Source: Choristoneura fumiferana (taxonomy: Eukaryota > Arthropoda > Insecta > Lepidoptera > Tortricidae). Taken from it: a stretch of 64,000 nucleotides of DNA. A program made the translations under genes and the position numbers. The notes under the pieces were generated by a model, which made no database searches, had not been told where the DNA came from, and saw only the letters and a list, made by a program, of their open reading frames with translations. Positions 22,090 through 32,586 of the stretch are shown here, piece after piece. Location of the stretch: positions 4,094,897 through 4,158,896 of the forward strand of contig NC_133493.1 in NCBI RefSeq assembly GCF_025370935.1, read 5' to 3'. Position 1 is the stretch's first letter. Each line of letters starts with the position of its first letter.

Positions 22090-22470
22090 ATTGCATACGT
22101 TTTTATAATAAAATTCCAAAAAATATTATAAATGGAACAGATACAAAATTCAGATCTATTGTCAAGAAGACATTAATATCTAAGGCGTATTATAAAGTTA
22201 ATGATTATATCATGGACAGGGATATTTGGAAATAATTCCGATCCGCATTAGCGATCACTTCAAATAGCGAACCTACTGTGTTAAAAATACTTGTGATGTA
22301 TACATATCATTTAATAATATTGTAAATCTGTTTATAAAAATATACCTCGTGGAGTTTATTGCCGGAATCTTCTCAACAGAGGTTTTTCCGAACCGGTGGT
22401 ATTTTTTTGACATTCAAGTGCTTGTTATAGCTTAAATTTAATAAAGATATTTTGACTTGACTTGATTTTC
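22090..22470 (+). pseudogene. LINE 3' end with TTGACTTGACTTGA tail
   Basis: One frame reads YNKIPKNIINGTDTKFRSIV, then KKTLISKAYYKVNDYIMDRD, IWK and stop: the tail of a CR1/jockey-like reverse transcriptase. The 3' UTR contains 'ttttccgaaccggtgg' and ends 'aataaagatattttgacttg' with TTGAC repeats. The 3' UTR matches the minus-strand copy at 45590-45830. Confidence 0.7.
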
Positions 22471-22479
22471 ACTTACGAG

Positions 22480-23435
22480 TACATCTCACTTCTTTCATCA
22501 CACTTACAGTTTACTTACTTCGTTTACGAACTTGGCATTTTTTCTCATTTATGGTTTTGATGGGATCGTAAAGCAGGGGTGGCAACCTGTAGATCGTGAT
22601 CGTCGATCGATTGCGGCTATTAGTCCAATCGATCTTAGTAAAGTGAAAAGCAAACGTTACTGAAAAATACACTGGTTGGTTGATCTTCAAAATCTTTTCT
22701 CTTGAATCTAATAAAGTTGGTGATCCCTGTACAAGAGAATGACCACTATTATTTATCGATTGCGAGTAACTATCAAACTACTTTCGATATTCTTTACAAT
22801 TCTACTCTCTATTCTACCAAAACTAGGAAAACCAAAATCGACCTCCTTTTATCGCGTTTTGTTCACAGCGCCATCTAGTTTTTTTGTTAGAGAATTAGTT
22901 AATAACGCGCGCTCGGTGACTATGGTTTCACGTTGCCACAGAAGTTCTTGCTTGGTTCAATAGATGGCGCTAGTTTTCTATTATACAAAATAGTAGAAGT
23001 TGGTTGTTGCTTATACTATTTCTGGTGTACAATAAGTGACTCCATACCTATACTTATTTCTGGACTAGTTTAATATTTTCTCAACGCCATTATCTCCGGC
23101 TTTATACGTCCTATTGGTGGGCACCGGCTTTTTTCTCATATTGAGGCTTTGGCTTTAGTTTCCATACGGCCCAATAAGGATTGGAAACTTCACAAACACT
23201 TTACAATTACTTCGCTGCGTGCAGATTTTCTCGCGATGATTTCCGTCATTTCAGTTGTTTTCAAAAAGAAATAAGTCAAACTAAGAAAGTTTCTGAGGAT
23301 GCAAGCTATCAATTTGCTAAATGTTTCTTGTCCTCAGTTGAAAATAACTCATTAAAATTTTTGCAACACTAATGCAATAAAGTTCATTGTACTGAAGAAA
23401 TTTCTAACCAATTAACTATGTAAGACCACATAAAT
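22480..23435. other. Gene-free interval
   Basis: Contains 'cagcgccatctagtt' at 22870 and 'atagatggcgctagtt' at 22963, an inverted pair about 95 bp apart that may mark a short decayed element. No coding support. Confidence 0.4.
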
Positions 23436-24043
23436 AAAAACCAGCCAAGAGCGTTTCGGACACGCCCAAAATAGGGTTCCGTAGCCGTTACGAAAAAATT
23501 AAGTAAAATATCTTCCAAGTTTAGGTATATTTTATACCTTAGGCTGCTATTTACTCATAAACTACTAATAACTCTCAAGCAAACTTAGCCGTTATAGTTT
23601 TCCTTGAAAGTTTGATATAAGTACTTACTACCATCCTGATTTTTTTAAATTTTTCCACTCACCGGTTTAGATTTAAGAGGGGGGGACGCTCGATTTTAAT
23701 GAAAATTTGCACTTTAAAGTTGAATATTTCGCAAAAAAAAACACCGAATCAAAAAATCGTTTTAGCAATTCTAATGGTTTTAAAAGACCTATCCAACGAT
23801 ACCCCACACAATAGGGTTGGATGAGAAAAAAAAATCACCCCCACTTTACGTCTATGGGAGGTTTTAATTGTAACATTTTGTCGGCATAGTTTAGGTACTT
23901 ATATATCCGTGCAAAATTACAGCTTTCTAGCATTGATAGTCCCTGAGCAAAGCCGCGGATGGACATACAGACAGACAGACAGACAGACATGGCGAAACTA
24001 TAAGGGTTCCGTTTTTGCCATTTTGGCTCCGGAACCCTAAAAA
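23436..24043 (+). repeat. GGTTCCG element with GACA microsatellite, copy 1
   Basis: Starts 'aaaaaccagccaagagcg', then 'cacgcccaaaatagggttcc'; ends 'ttttggctccggaaccctaa'. A (GACA)n run lies about 80 bp from the right end. Inner AGGGTTCCG / CGGAACCCT words are inverted. Near-collinear with 39536-40154; shorter copies at 35957-36170 and 36561-36834. Confidence 0.85.
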
Positions 24044-24078
24044 TAGCAACGACCTTTGTCCAGTTAATATAACGCAAC

Positions 24079-25657
24079 GGGAGATAGTGCTGACGACTAC
24101 AGACCCATAGCCTTACTTAGTGTCATATACAAACTCCTCGAAAGAATTATCTACAACCGCATAGCGGACACTATAGATTCGTTTATACCTAAAGAACAGG
24201 CCGGCTTCCGACCGAACAGAAACTGCTGCGATCAGGTGCTTGCGCTGACTTCCTTGTTGAGAAAGGCTTCGAGGAAAAGCAGAAGACATCGGTGGCTTTC
24301 ATTGACTTAACAGCCGCATATGGCACTGTTTGGCGTCAAGGACTCCTGTACAAACTAGTCAAACTGGTGCCGTGCCTTAAAATATTTAGGCTCGTGGAAG
24401 ACGCCCTGACAAACAGAGTATTTCAAGTCCACCTCGGCAACATGGTTAGTAATGCCAGGGTACTAAACAACGGCCTTCCTCAGGGTTCGGTTCTGGCTCC
24501 TCTACTGTTCAATGTGTATATCCATGATCTCCCCTAACGGAAGCACGAAAATATGGATATGCGGACGACATTGCCCTAGCCACACGAAGCCGAGATATTA
24601 ATAGGACCGAAAAAGTCCTGCAGGGTGACCTCAGTAGCATGAACGACTACTTCACACGCTGGCGACTATGCCCCAATGCGAATAAACGGAGGTTTGCTGT
24701 TTCCATCTGTGCAATAGACTGGCGAACGCAGAGCTGAATGTCACATTTAGGGGGGACGTGCTTAAACACAACCCTAATCCCAAATATCTTGGCGTCACCC
24801 TCGACCGAAGCCTAACCTACAAGACCCATCTCGGTAAGGTTGCGGCTAAGATTAGGACTCGCAATAATATAGTGCAGAAACTGACGGGCACTACCTGGGG
24901 CGCCAGCGCTGCGTGCCTGCGAACAACCGCCCTCGCACTGGTATATTCTTCAGCTGAGTATTGTGCACCTGTGTGGCTTAACAGCGCACATGTCTCAGCA
25001 GTAGACTCGCAGCTGAACCACACCATGCGCCTAGTAACAGGCTGTATGCGCCCAACGCCCACGCACTGGTTGCCTGCACTCAGCAATATTGCTCCGCCGC
25101 ACCTGCGCCGAGAACAATGCCTCCACCGCGAGCTGGACAAAATATGCGGGGACTCAACCTTACCAGTCAATAAAGACCTACCTGCGGCAACCCAAAGGTT
25201 AAAATCTCGCCACCCACCAGTATCCAAAATACACTCCAGAGACCCTGCCTGGGAAATGCGGAACGCTTGGCTCAGCGAATGGCAGACGAAGGGAGAGCCA
25301 CCTGACTTGTTTGAGTTGAACCCCCGAGAAAGACCCCCGGGCTTCGAAACGCAGCGCCGAGTGTGGTGCCTGGCCAACCGCTTCCGAACCAATGTTGGGA
25401 ACTCCGCGTACCTTAGGAGTAAATGGGGCTGGTGCGAGTCGGCGGCTTGCGAGTGTGGCCACCCGGAACAGACGGCCCACCACATGGTACTGGAATGCCC
25501 GGTCACTAAGTTCGATGGACACATAGATGACCTCAAGAAGCTGTCAGAGAAAGCCGTGGAATATTTTAAAAAATCTAGATTTAAGTTTTAATGTTTAGTT
25601 TTCATTTGTATTTCATGCACAGTTTTGCAGTGACACTTATTCCATACGATAAATAAA
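24079..25657 (+). mobile_element. 5'-truncated non-LTR retrotransposon with target duplication
   Basis: Flanked by the direct repeat ATAACGCAAC (24069-24078 and 25658-25667). The 3' end is short and A-rich (gataaataaa). It holds the polymerase and C-terminal parts of a jockey-superfamily-like protein; the endonuclease and 5' end are missing. Confidence 0.88.
24089..25591 (+). pseudogene. LINE reverse transcriptase, frameshifted
   Basis: Reverse transcriptase parts in order: YRPIALLSVIYKLLERIIYN and PKEQAGFRPNRNCCDQ (24089 on); FIDLTAAYGTVW and GLPQGSVLAPLLFNVYIHDL (24292-24537); YGYADDIALATRS with the catalytic YADD (about 24558); then an open tail from 24758 to 25591 with PKYLGVTLDR, the thumb region and a zinc-knuckle-like CECGHPEQTAHHMVLEC. 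These lie in different frames, so at least three shifts occur and the copy is dead. The long open 3' frame (about 277 codons) is not a separate gene. Confidence 0.9.
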
Positions 25658-25916
25658 ATAACGCAACTAGCAATACATTGCGGCATGCAACTGATCACTT
25701 CTAACATGCTCTCTCATCAACCCCGCATTGTAATCATCACGCCAATACTGTATCTTGTGGTGTCTTTTATTAGTAAGCGGGTGTCATACTATGTAATAGT
25801 AAGTAATAGGTATGCAAAGCAACCCGTATTGTCATTCATGTATGTAAAATACACTAGAGAATTTTGCATTAAAAATCCTATTTGCATATTCGCCGAAGCA
25901 CTATCTATGTAATATC

Positions 25917-26329
25917 TACAGGGAGCCTCTGATCATGGGGCTATAAATCCAGGGTTCGATTCTGCTCGCGTAACTGAGCTACCTTTGTTCTGCTAAGTAC
26001 TTTTTAAAAATACATATAACCGCTATTTTTTTTCATACAAATTAAATGTAATTTTCAATGTATGCCAAACACCAAATTGACGGCACATGGATATGTGGTT
26101 CTTAGAGATGTTAAATAAACGTCAGAAATTATTTAAAGGCCCCCGTACCAAGAGACTGCGATAACACCGCCATGTCCGATACACTGAATTAACGATTAGA
26201 CTTTGAGGATGAAATAAATGATCTAAATTTAAGTTTTTTCGAAAATGTTACAAAACAAAAGTAGCTTAGTGTTGTGAGTAGAATCCAATGAATTTAAAGC
26301 CCCATGGGGCTTTACAGAGACACCCTGTA
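25917..26329. mobile_element. TIR element family J, copy 1
   Basis: TA-flanked. The left arm TACAGGGAGCCTCTGATCAT, continuing 'ggttcgattctgctcgcgta', is matched by the inverted right arm over about 80 bases, including TACAGGGTGTCTCTG. Second copy at 42654-43296. 'ggttcgattct' resembles a tRNA B box, but the palindromic layout fits a DNA element. Confidence 0.75.
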
Positions 26330-27557
26330 GGTATAGTTTATACCTAAACGAACAATACTTAAATTTCTTTTTCACTTCTCATGCTCTTAAAATGTTACTT
26401 TAGTCTCTGCATTTCGGGACTAAAACTCCTTTTTATTCTCTAGGGAGGAAAGTTTTTTTTTAATTAACGTTGAAAACCCCTAAACAGCCAACAAGGTGTT
26501 TGTGAATAGAGGATTTTTAGTCGTGGAAATAACCTCAAAATGACAACTGTGCAAAAATATTTTCAAAAACACGATTTAATTTCGTGAAACACAATTAATG
26601 ATTACGAATATAAATCTATTTAATGATATTAGGGATTAAATCATTTTATTATGCATAGTTCAATTTTGAAACTGTTGGCTGAATATGCAATCTTTTAAAG
26701 CGTCACTTCATAAACAATAAAAGAAAAGAAAAAAACTGCGCAACAATTTTTTTTTGCTATTTGAATTTTGAACAGATGGCCTGTCCATTAGTCGAGCGTA
26801 CTGTTTTAAAAAGTAATATTGTAAGACGACGGGAAGACGGGACGGCCAGCTGGTAGCGATCAGGGAACATACGAGTATAAGCCCAAAACAAAAGCAGCAA
26901 GTTTCTTCTTAGTAAATTTATTTCGGAGATTCCGGAAACGGCTCTAACGTTTTCGAGGAAATATGTGGGGTTTTCGGGGGCGGACAATAGATCCAGCTTG
27001 GTGTTGTTTCTGAGAAAAAGCGTGTTCTCGAGTTTTAATCTTCCGCTGAAGTACTTCAAGGTAAAGACAACACAGGCGACAATGCCTTATGCAACCTTTT
27101 TTATCCCTTTGACATGTGTTTTCTACTGTACCAGTTGTACCTGATCTAGACTAGACCAAAGGGAGTTTTATTAAACTTTTCCATAATAAGCACAAAAGTA
27201 GAAACAAATTTTCAAAAAGCCAGGATCTCTCAACTTGGAACTTTTAACACGCGTACTTTACTTTGTGATAACGTGATATCATCGCTTTATGAGTTTTTTT
27301 TATTATGTCTGCAAGGTAATCAAGCCAATTATATCTTAAATTCATACAAAAACAGGAATTAGCTAGGTACGTGACTGAGCCAAAAAACAATACCAACCAA
27401 AATAACGATATTACGTAAATTACATACTACAAGTCAATAAAAACACTCTTTTTGCTGCAGGATGCTAATGCTGATGGGTGATTCTTTAATGTTCTGTAAA
27501 ATGAGTAAAAAATATAGTGCAAAAATCAATAATTTCCATTGGGGCTTGAAAGTGGCC
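26330..27557. other. Gene-free interval with repeat D copy
   Basis: AT-rich. 26920-27055 is an inverted repeat D copy ('cggaaacggctctaacg', 'ggggttttcgggggcgga'). 27060-27557 shows nothing I can support. Confidence 0.45.
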
Positions 27558-27850
27558 TTTAGCTAAATTTGGTAGCTAGCTACGAAATGGGAATTGTGCT
27601 TGTTCATCCTCTAGCTAACTAACAAATGGGAACGACTTCCCCATCTCGTAGCCAGATGTGGTAGCTAGCTACGAAATGGGAACGATTTTTTCATCTCGTA
27701 GCCAGATTTGGTAGCTAAAAATACGAATTGTGCTTTCCCATCTAGTAGCTAGCAACCAAATGGGGTTGATTTTCCTATATATAGCCAGATTTGGTAGCTA
27801 GCTACAAAATCGGAATTGTGTTTTGCCATCTCGTAGCTACCCAATCTGGC
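27558..27850. repeat. Tandem array of TAGCTAGCTA units
   Basis: About six imperfect units. The consensus runs 'catctcgtagccagatttgg', 'tagctagctacgaaatggga', 'attgtg.tt'. Unit starts are near 27571, 27611, 27660, 27710, 27745 and 27793, so spacing is 35-50 bp. Each unit has a palindromic core. Edges decay into diverged half units. Confidence 0.75.
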
Positions 27851-28408
27851 TTCAAGATGGGACTAAAGGAAAAGTGGTACCGACAATACTGGTATTTGAG
27901 CAGTTCATGTAATATAGTATGGCACCGGTATTATGAAACCAGAACTTTAAATTAATACCAATAATATCGGTATGAGGGCAGAGTATACATCGGTATTTTT
28001 GGTACCAATTTCAAAAACTGGTTTCACGGTTTTTAATCACCCTGGTTTTAACCAATAGTTAAAGAACGTGGTAGGTGATATTTTTAACTGAAAATTTCCG
28101 AAAAATGATCCCTAAGTTTTACTTACTAAGCTACCTCAAGTTGATACCCAATAAAGTAACTAAGGCTGAGACTAAGGGCTAATACTTTTAAAGTCCTGCG
28201 CCGAATCACCCACGCTATAGCCAAAACTTTACAGTTTTTTTACCCATCACGGGACGGAGATGGTGTAAGCATTTAGGGTTAAAGGTTGTTTGATTCTTTG
28301 TTTTTGCGTGAAGAATGATTCCATTTAGGTACCTACCCAGTTACAGAAGATCGGAAAAAATTATGAATTTTAATAAAATAAAAAAGTAAAATAATGAATC
28401 GTCTACAT
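27851..28408. other. No gene; locally repetitive
   Basis: 27880-28020 has repeated ACCGGTATT/AATACCGGT-type words; the remainder is plain AT-rich DNA. Confidence 0.35.
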
Positions 28409-28563
28409 TTCGACGGTTGAAAGGAAAAATTGACTAAGCGACATTTTTGTGAAAATTTTGAGACACCTCAAACGACACAGAAAAATATACTGATTCCAAA
28501 CATGTATATAACTCACTATCTTAAAAAATGTCACTTAGTCAATTTCTCCTTTCAACCGTCGAT
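28409..28563. mobile_element. MITE with TCGACGGTTGAAAGGA termini
   Basis: Left arm TCGACGGTTGAAAGGAAAAA then TTGACTAAGCGACATTTTT. The right arm is its inverse with three or four changes over 40 bases. Interior about 75 bp. Non-coding. Confidence 0.8.
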
Positions 28564-29278
28564 TTATTTTGTATATGAGTGTGATGTATTTGTGTTATTA
28601 ATTTATAGACACCATTTTTTTTTATCGAACTGATTTTATCAAATCGTGTATTGAAAACGTCTTCATGAATGACAGTGTAATGATAATGAATTATTAACAT
28701 ACATGATGTCCTGTAAGTAGTAGGTACGTACTCGTACGACAAAATTAAGGGGGACCATAGATGGGCATAGGTCACGTATCAAAAATAGAAAAATTAGATA
28801 CATTTGCAAAAGTCTCACCGTTTTCGAGAAATTTAAGATTTTTTTTTAATGTACGACAGTTAGTGCACTATTTTGAGTTGCGATATTCGGAATTTATTAT
28901 TTTTTGTATTCATTTTTAGAACGGGCCATTTTGTACTTTCTGTCGTTTTGATACTAACCCACTTCCGAAACACGTCAAATTTATTTATTTATTTAAACGT
29001 CTAATTATGGCAGTTGTCAAAATCTCACGCGGTTAATAATCCAAACATAATTAACCAATTAAAAAAATCGTCACTAGTATGTAGCCATGAACCGGCAGTA
29101 CGCGGGTTTGGCGATAATCATGTCAAAAACCTAACATAGAGGTATGTCTAATAGGGGCCTGTGACGTACCTACATTCTACAAAAGGAAAATGACACCGCT
29201 TATCAATAACAGACGCACTAAAAATACCTTTTGTATCACTAGAATTTCGAAACGAGCGCTACAAACGCCCCGCAACTC
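28564..29278. other. Upstream region of serpin A
   Basis: AT-rich, no recognised repeat or frame. The only supported promoter element is the TATA box that follows. Confidence 0.35.
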
Positions 29279-29285
29279 TATAAAA
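29279..29285 (+). promoter_or_regulatory. TATA box of serpin A
   Basis: TATAAAA in 'actctataaaaagtc', about 157 bp before the serpin ATG. Transcription would start near 29305-29312, in 'aaatcacacacgttg'. That places the open frame upstream of 29310 outside the mRNA and supports the start at 29436. Confidence 0.6.
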
Positions 29286-29435
29286 AGTCTACTCTTAAAT
29301 CACACACGTTGCGTTTCCCAACCACTTAAGCGATATTCATTGTGGGCAGTGGACGTGAGAAACGTCCTATTGAAATTGATAGAATCGCGTTGTCCTAACA
29401 GTATTGCCGTAAGCATCGGAGTATCAGGTTGTGCG

Positions 29436-30635
29436 ATGTGGAAGGTCATAGCTGCCGCGTGCGTGAGCCTCGTTCTGACCGCTCCGCTTGACGACACACG
29501 CATAGACTATACACCGATCAACCAATTCGCTCTACGATTACTCGACAACACCTACGCTTACCAAGAAAACTTCGGACGGCAGAACTTCGCCGTATCCCCT
29601 TTGTCAGTATGGAGCATCTTCTCTTTACTCGCCGAAGGATCCGCAGGGGATACTTTCCACGAACTAATGAAAGAATTGCAGCTCCCAAGGGATTTAAGCG
29701 AAACGCAAGGCTTGCATCTCGCTGCTGAAGGAATTTTAAGAAGCACTGACCCCGATCTGATTGTTCATAAGCAATCTGCCATGTTTCCTGAGTGTTCGCT
29801 GGAGATCCATCAAGAGTTCTGCCAAGCGGCTAACATGTATAGAACTGATATATACTCAGTTGATACTAGTAATACAACAAAGCTCGCTGATGATATTAAC
29901 TACTACATATGTGTAGCTACTGAAGGGAGAATAAGGAATGCAGTCAAAGCAGATATTCTTCAAGATTTGAAATTACTTATAGTCGACGCGCTATTTTTCA
30001 AAGCTAATTGGACCCATCCCTTCGACCCAACCGAAACCAAAGAAGATGAGTTCTACAATCAACAAGGGAAGAGTTTAGGACGTGTCAATATGATGTACCA
30101 TAAAGCAGCTCATAATGTTGGAGACTCTAACGTATTAGGTGCGCAAATACTTGAAATGGCGTACGGGAAAAATGAAGAATTCTCGATGCTAATCCTGCTT
30201 CCATTTGAAGGCATGCCTCTAAAGAGATTACTCAACAACCTAGCTATAGCACCTTTAGACTGGATTTCTGACTTTAAAAGAGACGACAAGCCTCCAGAAA
30301 TTGACGTGTTCATTCCACGATTTAAAGTGTCTTCCCAAATTGATTTAATACCTCCGTTACAATACACGGGTATTCGTAATATCTTTGACAGTGAGAAAGC
30401 CCAATTACCTGGTATTTCTGATAGTCCTTTGTTTGTGTCAAAAACCATTCAGAATGTTGAAATAGAAGTGACAGAAGAAGGAACGGTGGCTGCCGCAGCT
30501 ACGATAGTAGGATTAGAAAATAGATTCCTGTCACGACGTTTTGAGGCAAATAAAGAATTTGTGTTTATGATAACGCACAGGAAGTCGAATGTTATCCTAT
30601 TTGCTGGTGTGTATAGTGATCCTTCTGTTGAGTGA
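29436..30635 (+). CDS. Serpin A: secreted inhibitory serpin, intronless
   Basis: A 399-residue serpin. Serpins trap serine proteases by cleavage of a reactive loop and insertion of that loop into a beta sheet. The start ATG (MWKVIAAACVSLVLTA) gives a signal peptide; the frame is open for 82 codons upstream, but a TATA box lies within that stretch. Family blocks: NFAVSPLSVWSIFSLLAEGS, LLIVDALFFKANWTHPFD, GRVNMMYH, SMLILLPFEG, EVTEEGTVAAAATIV and FANKEF-like FEANKEFVFMI, FAGVYSDPS. The hinge (E-E-G-T then AAAA at P12-P9) is of inhibitory type. Counting 15 residues from the P15 Gly, P1 is Arg in GLENR-FLSRR, which predicts a trypsin-like target such as a haemolymph clip protease. Possible N-glycosylation at NWT and NTT. 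Odd: the conserved Pro of the FxANxPF block is Glu. Paralogue of serpin B 19 kb downstream. Confidence 0.95.
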   Translation: MWKVIAAACVSLVLTAPLDDTRIDYTPINQFALRLLDNTYAYQENFGRQNFAVSPLSVWSIFSLLAEGSAGDTFHELMKELQLPRDLSETQGLHLAAEGILRSTDPDLIVHKQSAMFPECSLEIHQEFCQAANMYRTDIYSVDTSNTTKLADDINYYICVATEGRIRNAVKADILQDLKLLIVDALFFKANWTHPFDPTETKEDEFYNQQGKSLGRVNMMYHKAAHNVGDSNVLGAQILEMAYGKNEEFSMLILLPFEGMPLKRLLNNLAIAPLDWISDFKRDDKPPEIDVFIPRFKVSSQIDLIPPLQYTGIRNIFDSEKAQLPGISDSPLFVSKTIQNVEIEVTEEGTVAAAATIVGLENRFLSRRFEANKEFVFMITHRKSNVILFAGVYSDPSVE

Positions 30636-30719
30636 GTTTTAAAAAAATAGTGTTTAGTCAAAGTTAAACAGCGTTTAGTGTTTAATATGTATAAAAAAAC
30701 TGTTTGATGTGCTGTACCT

Positions 30720-30774
30720 AGTAGTAATTTAATAACGAATAAAAAAAATAAAAATATATTATTAAATTACTACT
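30720..30774 (+). terminator. Poly(A) signal inside a perfect hairpin
   Basis: Sixteen-base arms AGTAGTAATTTAATAA (30720-30735) and TTATTAAATTACTACT (30759-30774) pair perfectly. The loop contains AATAAA (30738-30743) and a second AATAAAA. It lies about 85 bp after the serpin A stop and is the likely 3' end signal. Confidence 0.55.
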
Positions 30775-30789
30775 AATTCCAATTATTAC

Positions 30790-30831
30790 AGTAATTCCAA
30801 TGCCGAATTATAATTCGGCATTGGAATTACT
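30790..30831. repeat. Perfect 42-bp palindrome
   Basis: AGTAATTCCAATGCCGAATT followed by ATAATTCGGC... reads the same on both strands with no spacer. It lies 15 bp after the poly(A) hairpin. Confidence 0.9.
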
Positions 30832-30839
30832 TAGGCACC

Positions 30840-31460
30840 TAAGCCAATGCTTATAAATTCCAACGAATTGGACTTTAATGCGTCTCACACAGAAAATATT
30901 ATTACGACTGAGTCGCTTAAATTAACGGATGTTGTAAGAATTGGCTAAAATTAGCATAAATTTGCTAAAAAGAGACTGAGGTTGAAGTAACTAAAAAACT
31001 GGGTGTTATAAAAAACAAAGACAAAGTATAAACGCGTATGTTTTATGACTAAAGTCATTATTTATGTGTCGATTTTAAGTGAAATGTGAATTTACAAACC
31101 ATCTCGAAAATAAATTGAACATTAATAACATTTTGTGTGTTAGTCATTCTTTTGTGTACAATACTGATCACTTTTGAGCCAATGACCTGACTGTGATTAA
31201 AAATATGGCAACAAAGTAAAGAAACAAGTCGCGATATATCAAACCTGATGCTTATTCAATAAGGTGTAGGTGCCGTACCCATACGGTGAAAATTCGGGGA
31301 TATTTTTGAAGTGAAAAGTTATCTCATGACTTAATTGTGTCGATAGCGCTAAATCCAATTACACTAAGGCTTCTTCTAGAGGAAACGCGGGTCAGGTAAG
31401 TAATAAATAATACAATTTGCAGCTATCATACAAAATTATGTACATACATAATACATACAT
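30840..31460. other. No recognised gene
   Basis: AT-rich DNA between serpin A and repeat C. 'aaataaattgaac' and similar strings near 31110 could be later poly(A) sites. Confidence 0.35.
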
Positions 31461-31687
31461 AAAAATCACGCCTGTATTCCCAAATGGGGTAGGCAGAGCA
31501 CACGAAACGTTACCGATTCGGAGCCACTTTTAGCAATTTTAGGTTTTAAGTTTGACAAAAACGGTACAATAGTGACAGGTTGCTAGCCTGTCGCCTACGG
31601 TGTACCTTAACCTATGTCCTCAGTCGCCTCTTACGACATCCATGGAAGAAATGGAGAGGTGTTATTCTAACCCGACACCACACGGGT
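31461..31687 (+). repeat. Dispersed repeat C
   Basis: Contains 'cgcctgtattcccaaatggg', 'gacaggttgctagcctgtcg' and 'aatggagaggtgttattcta'. Inverted relative at 3152-3405. Confidence 0.7.
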
Positions 31688-31954
31688 TAACCTTAAATTT
31701 AAAAAAAACCGTTTCCTGTATTATGACGTTCATGCTTCCCAATCTAACTGCGGGCAAATCGAAATGAGTTACGATTTTAGCAGTCTATGTACGTGTTCTG
31801 TATTAGTTTCTATTTTTGTATGTGCTACCGTAGCGCCAATACTTCATGCAATTTTGATGAATGGTTTATCAATAAATTTTTGTTTGTACTTAATAAAGAG
31901 TCAGGCGTTATTTTACGGATGTCCAGCAATTGCCGATCGTGTTTAAAAGTGTCA

Positions 31955-31960
31955 ACACAC

Positions 31961-32040
<80 letters not shown>

Positions 32041-32055
32041 GCACGCACGCACGCA
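31955..32055. repeat. CA / CGCA microsatellite
   Basis: A long (CA)n with occasional CG ends in (CGCA)n. It produces His-Thr or Val-Cys frames that are not genes. Confidence 0.97.
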
Positions 32056-32586
32056 TACATACAGCATTCATCATCATCATCATCTAGCTTATATATTAAC
32101 GGCCCACCATTAAAAAGTACATAAATCGCGTTTAAACAACTAGTAAATATATCAATAGATAGATGGTGTGACGATAATCCTATCCGTATAAAAAAACAGC
32201 GTCCTTAGCGTGATATGGAAGCAATTCGCAATAAATGCGAGCAAATAACGTCTCATTAGGTAAAGCAATTTGCTCAAATGATCATCTGTCATCATCAACG
32301 CCGTACACTTAAATGACAATTACGTTCGTCATAAAAACTGGGCCATTTAACTGGCCATTATCTTTATAACTATCGTTTTTAAAGAATTAACTCGTCTTCT
32401 CCAATCAAAGTCTAAATACCAATATTTTTAGCATTGAAGTTCACTTACGATTTTCTATAATTTCCACGGGATAGAGAGGTAGCCAAATTTTTATTCCACG
32501 GCAACGATGGCGAGGGACAAAGAAGGTGTAACAGATACAAAAAGCAGAGGCTGTATTGTCTAGTTTTTTTTTTTATGGCGTTTGTT
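32056..32586. other. No recognised gene
   Basis: Contains CATCATCATCAT near 32069 and plain AT-rich DNA. No structure that I can support. Confidence 0.35.

Noticed and set aside
24817..25536. 239-codon open frame on the minus strand
   Set aside because: It is the antisense of the LINE C-terminal region, whose plus-strand frame has clear reverse transcriptase features.
27558..27850. CRISPR-like array
   Set aside because: The genome is eukaryotic, units are diverged and unevenly spaced, and no spacer structure is present.
29308..29322. NF-kB-like site upstream of serpin A (gcgtttccc)
   Set aside because: It fits only half of the GGGRNNYYCC pattern and would lie at or after the predicted transcription start.
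29190..29435. 82-codon N-terminal extension of serpin A
   Set aside because: It lacks protein character, a TATA box lies inside it, and the ATG at 29436 starts a good signal peptide.
31787..32124. Long His-Thr and Val-Cys open frames on both strands
   Set aside because: They are translations of the CA/CGCA microsatellite, not genes.
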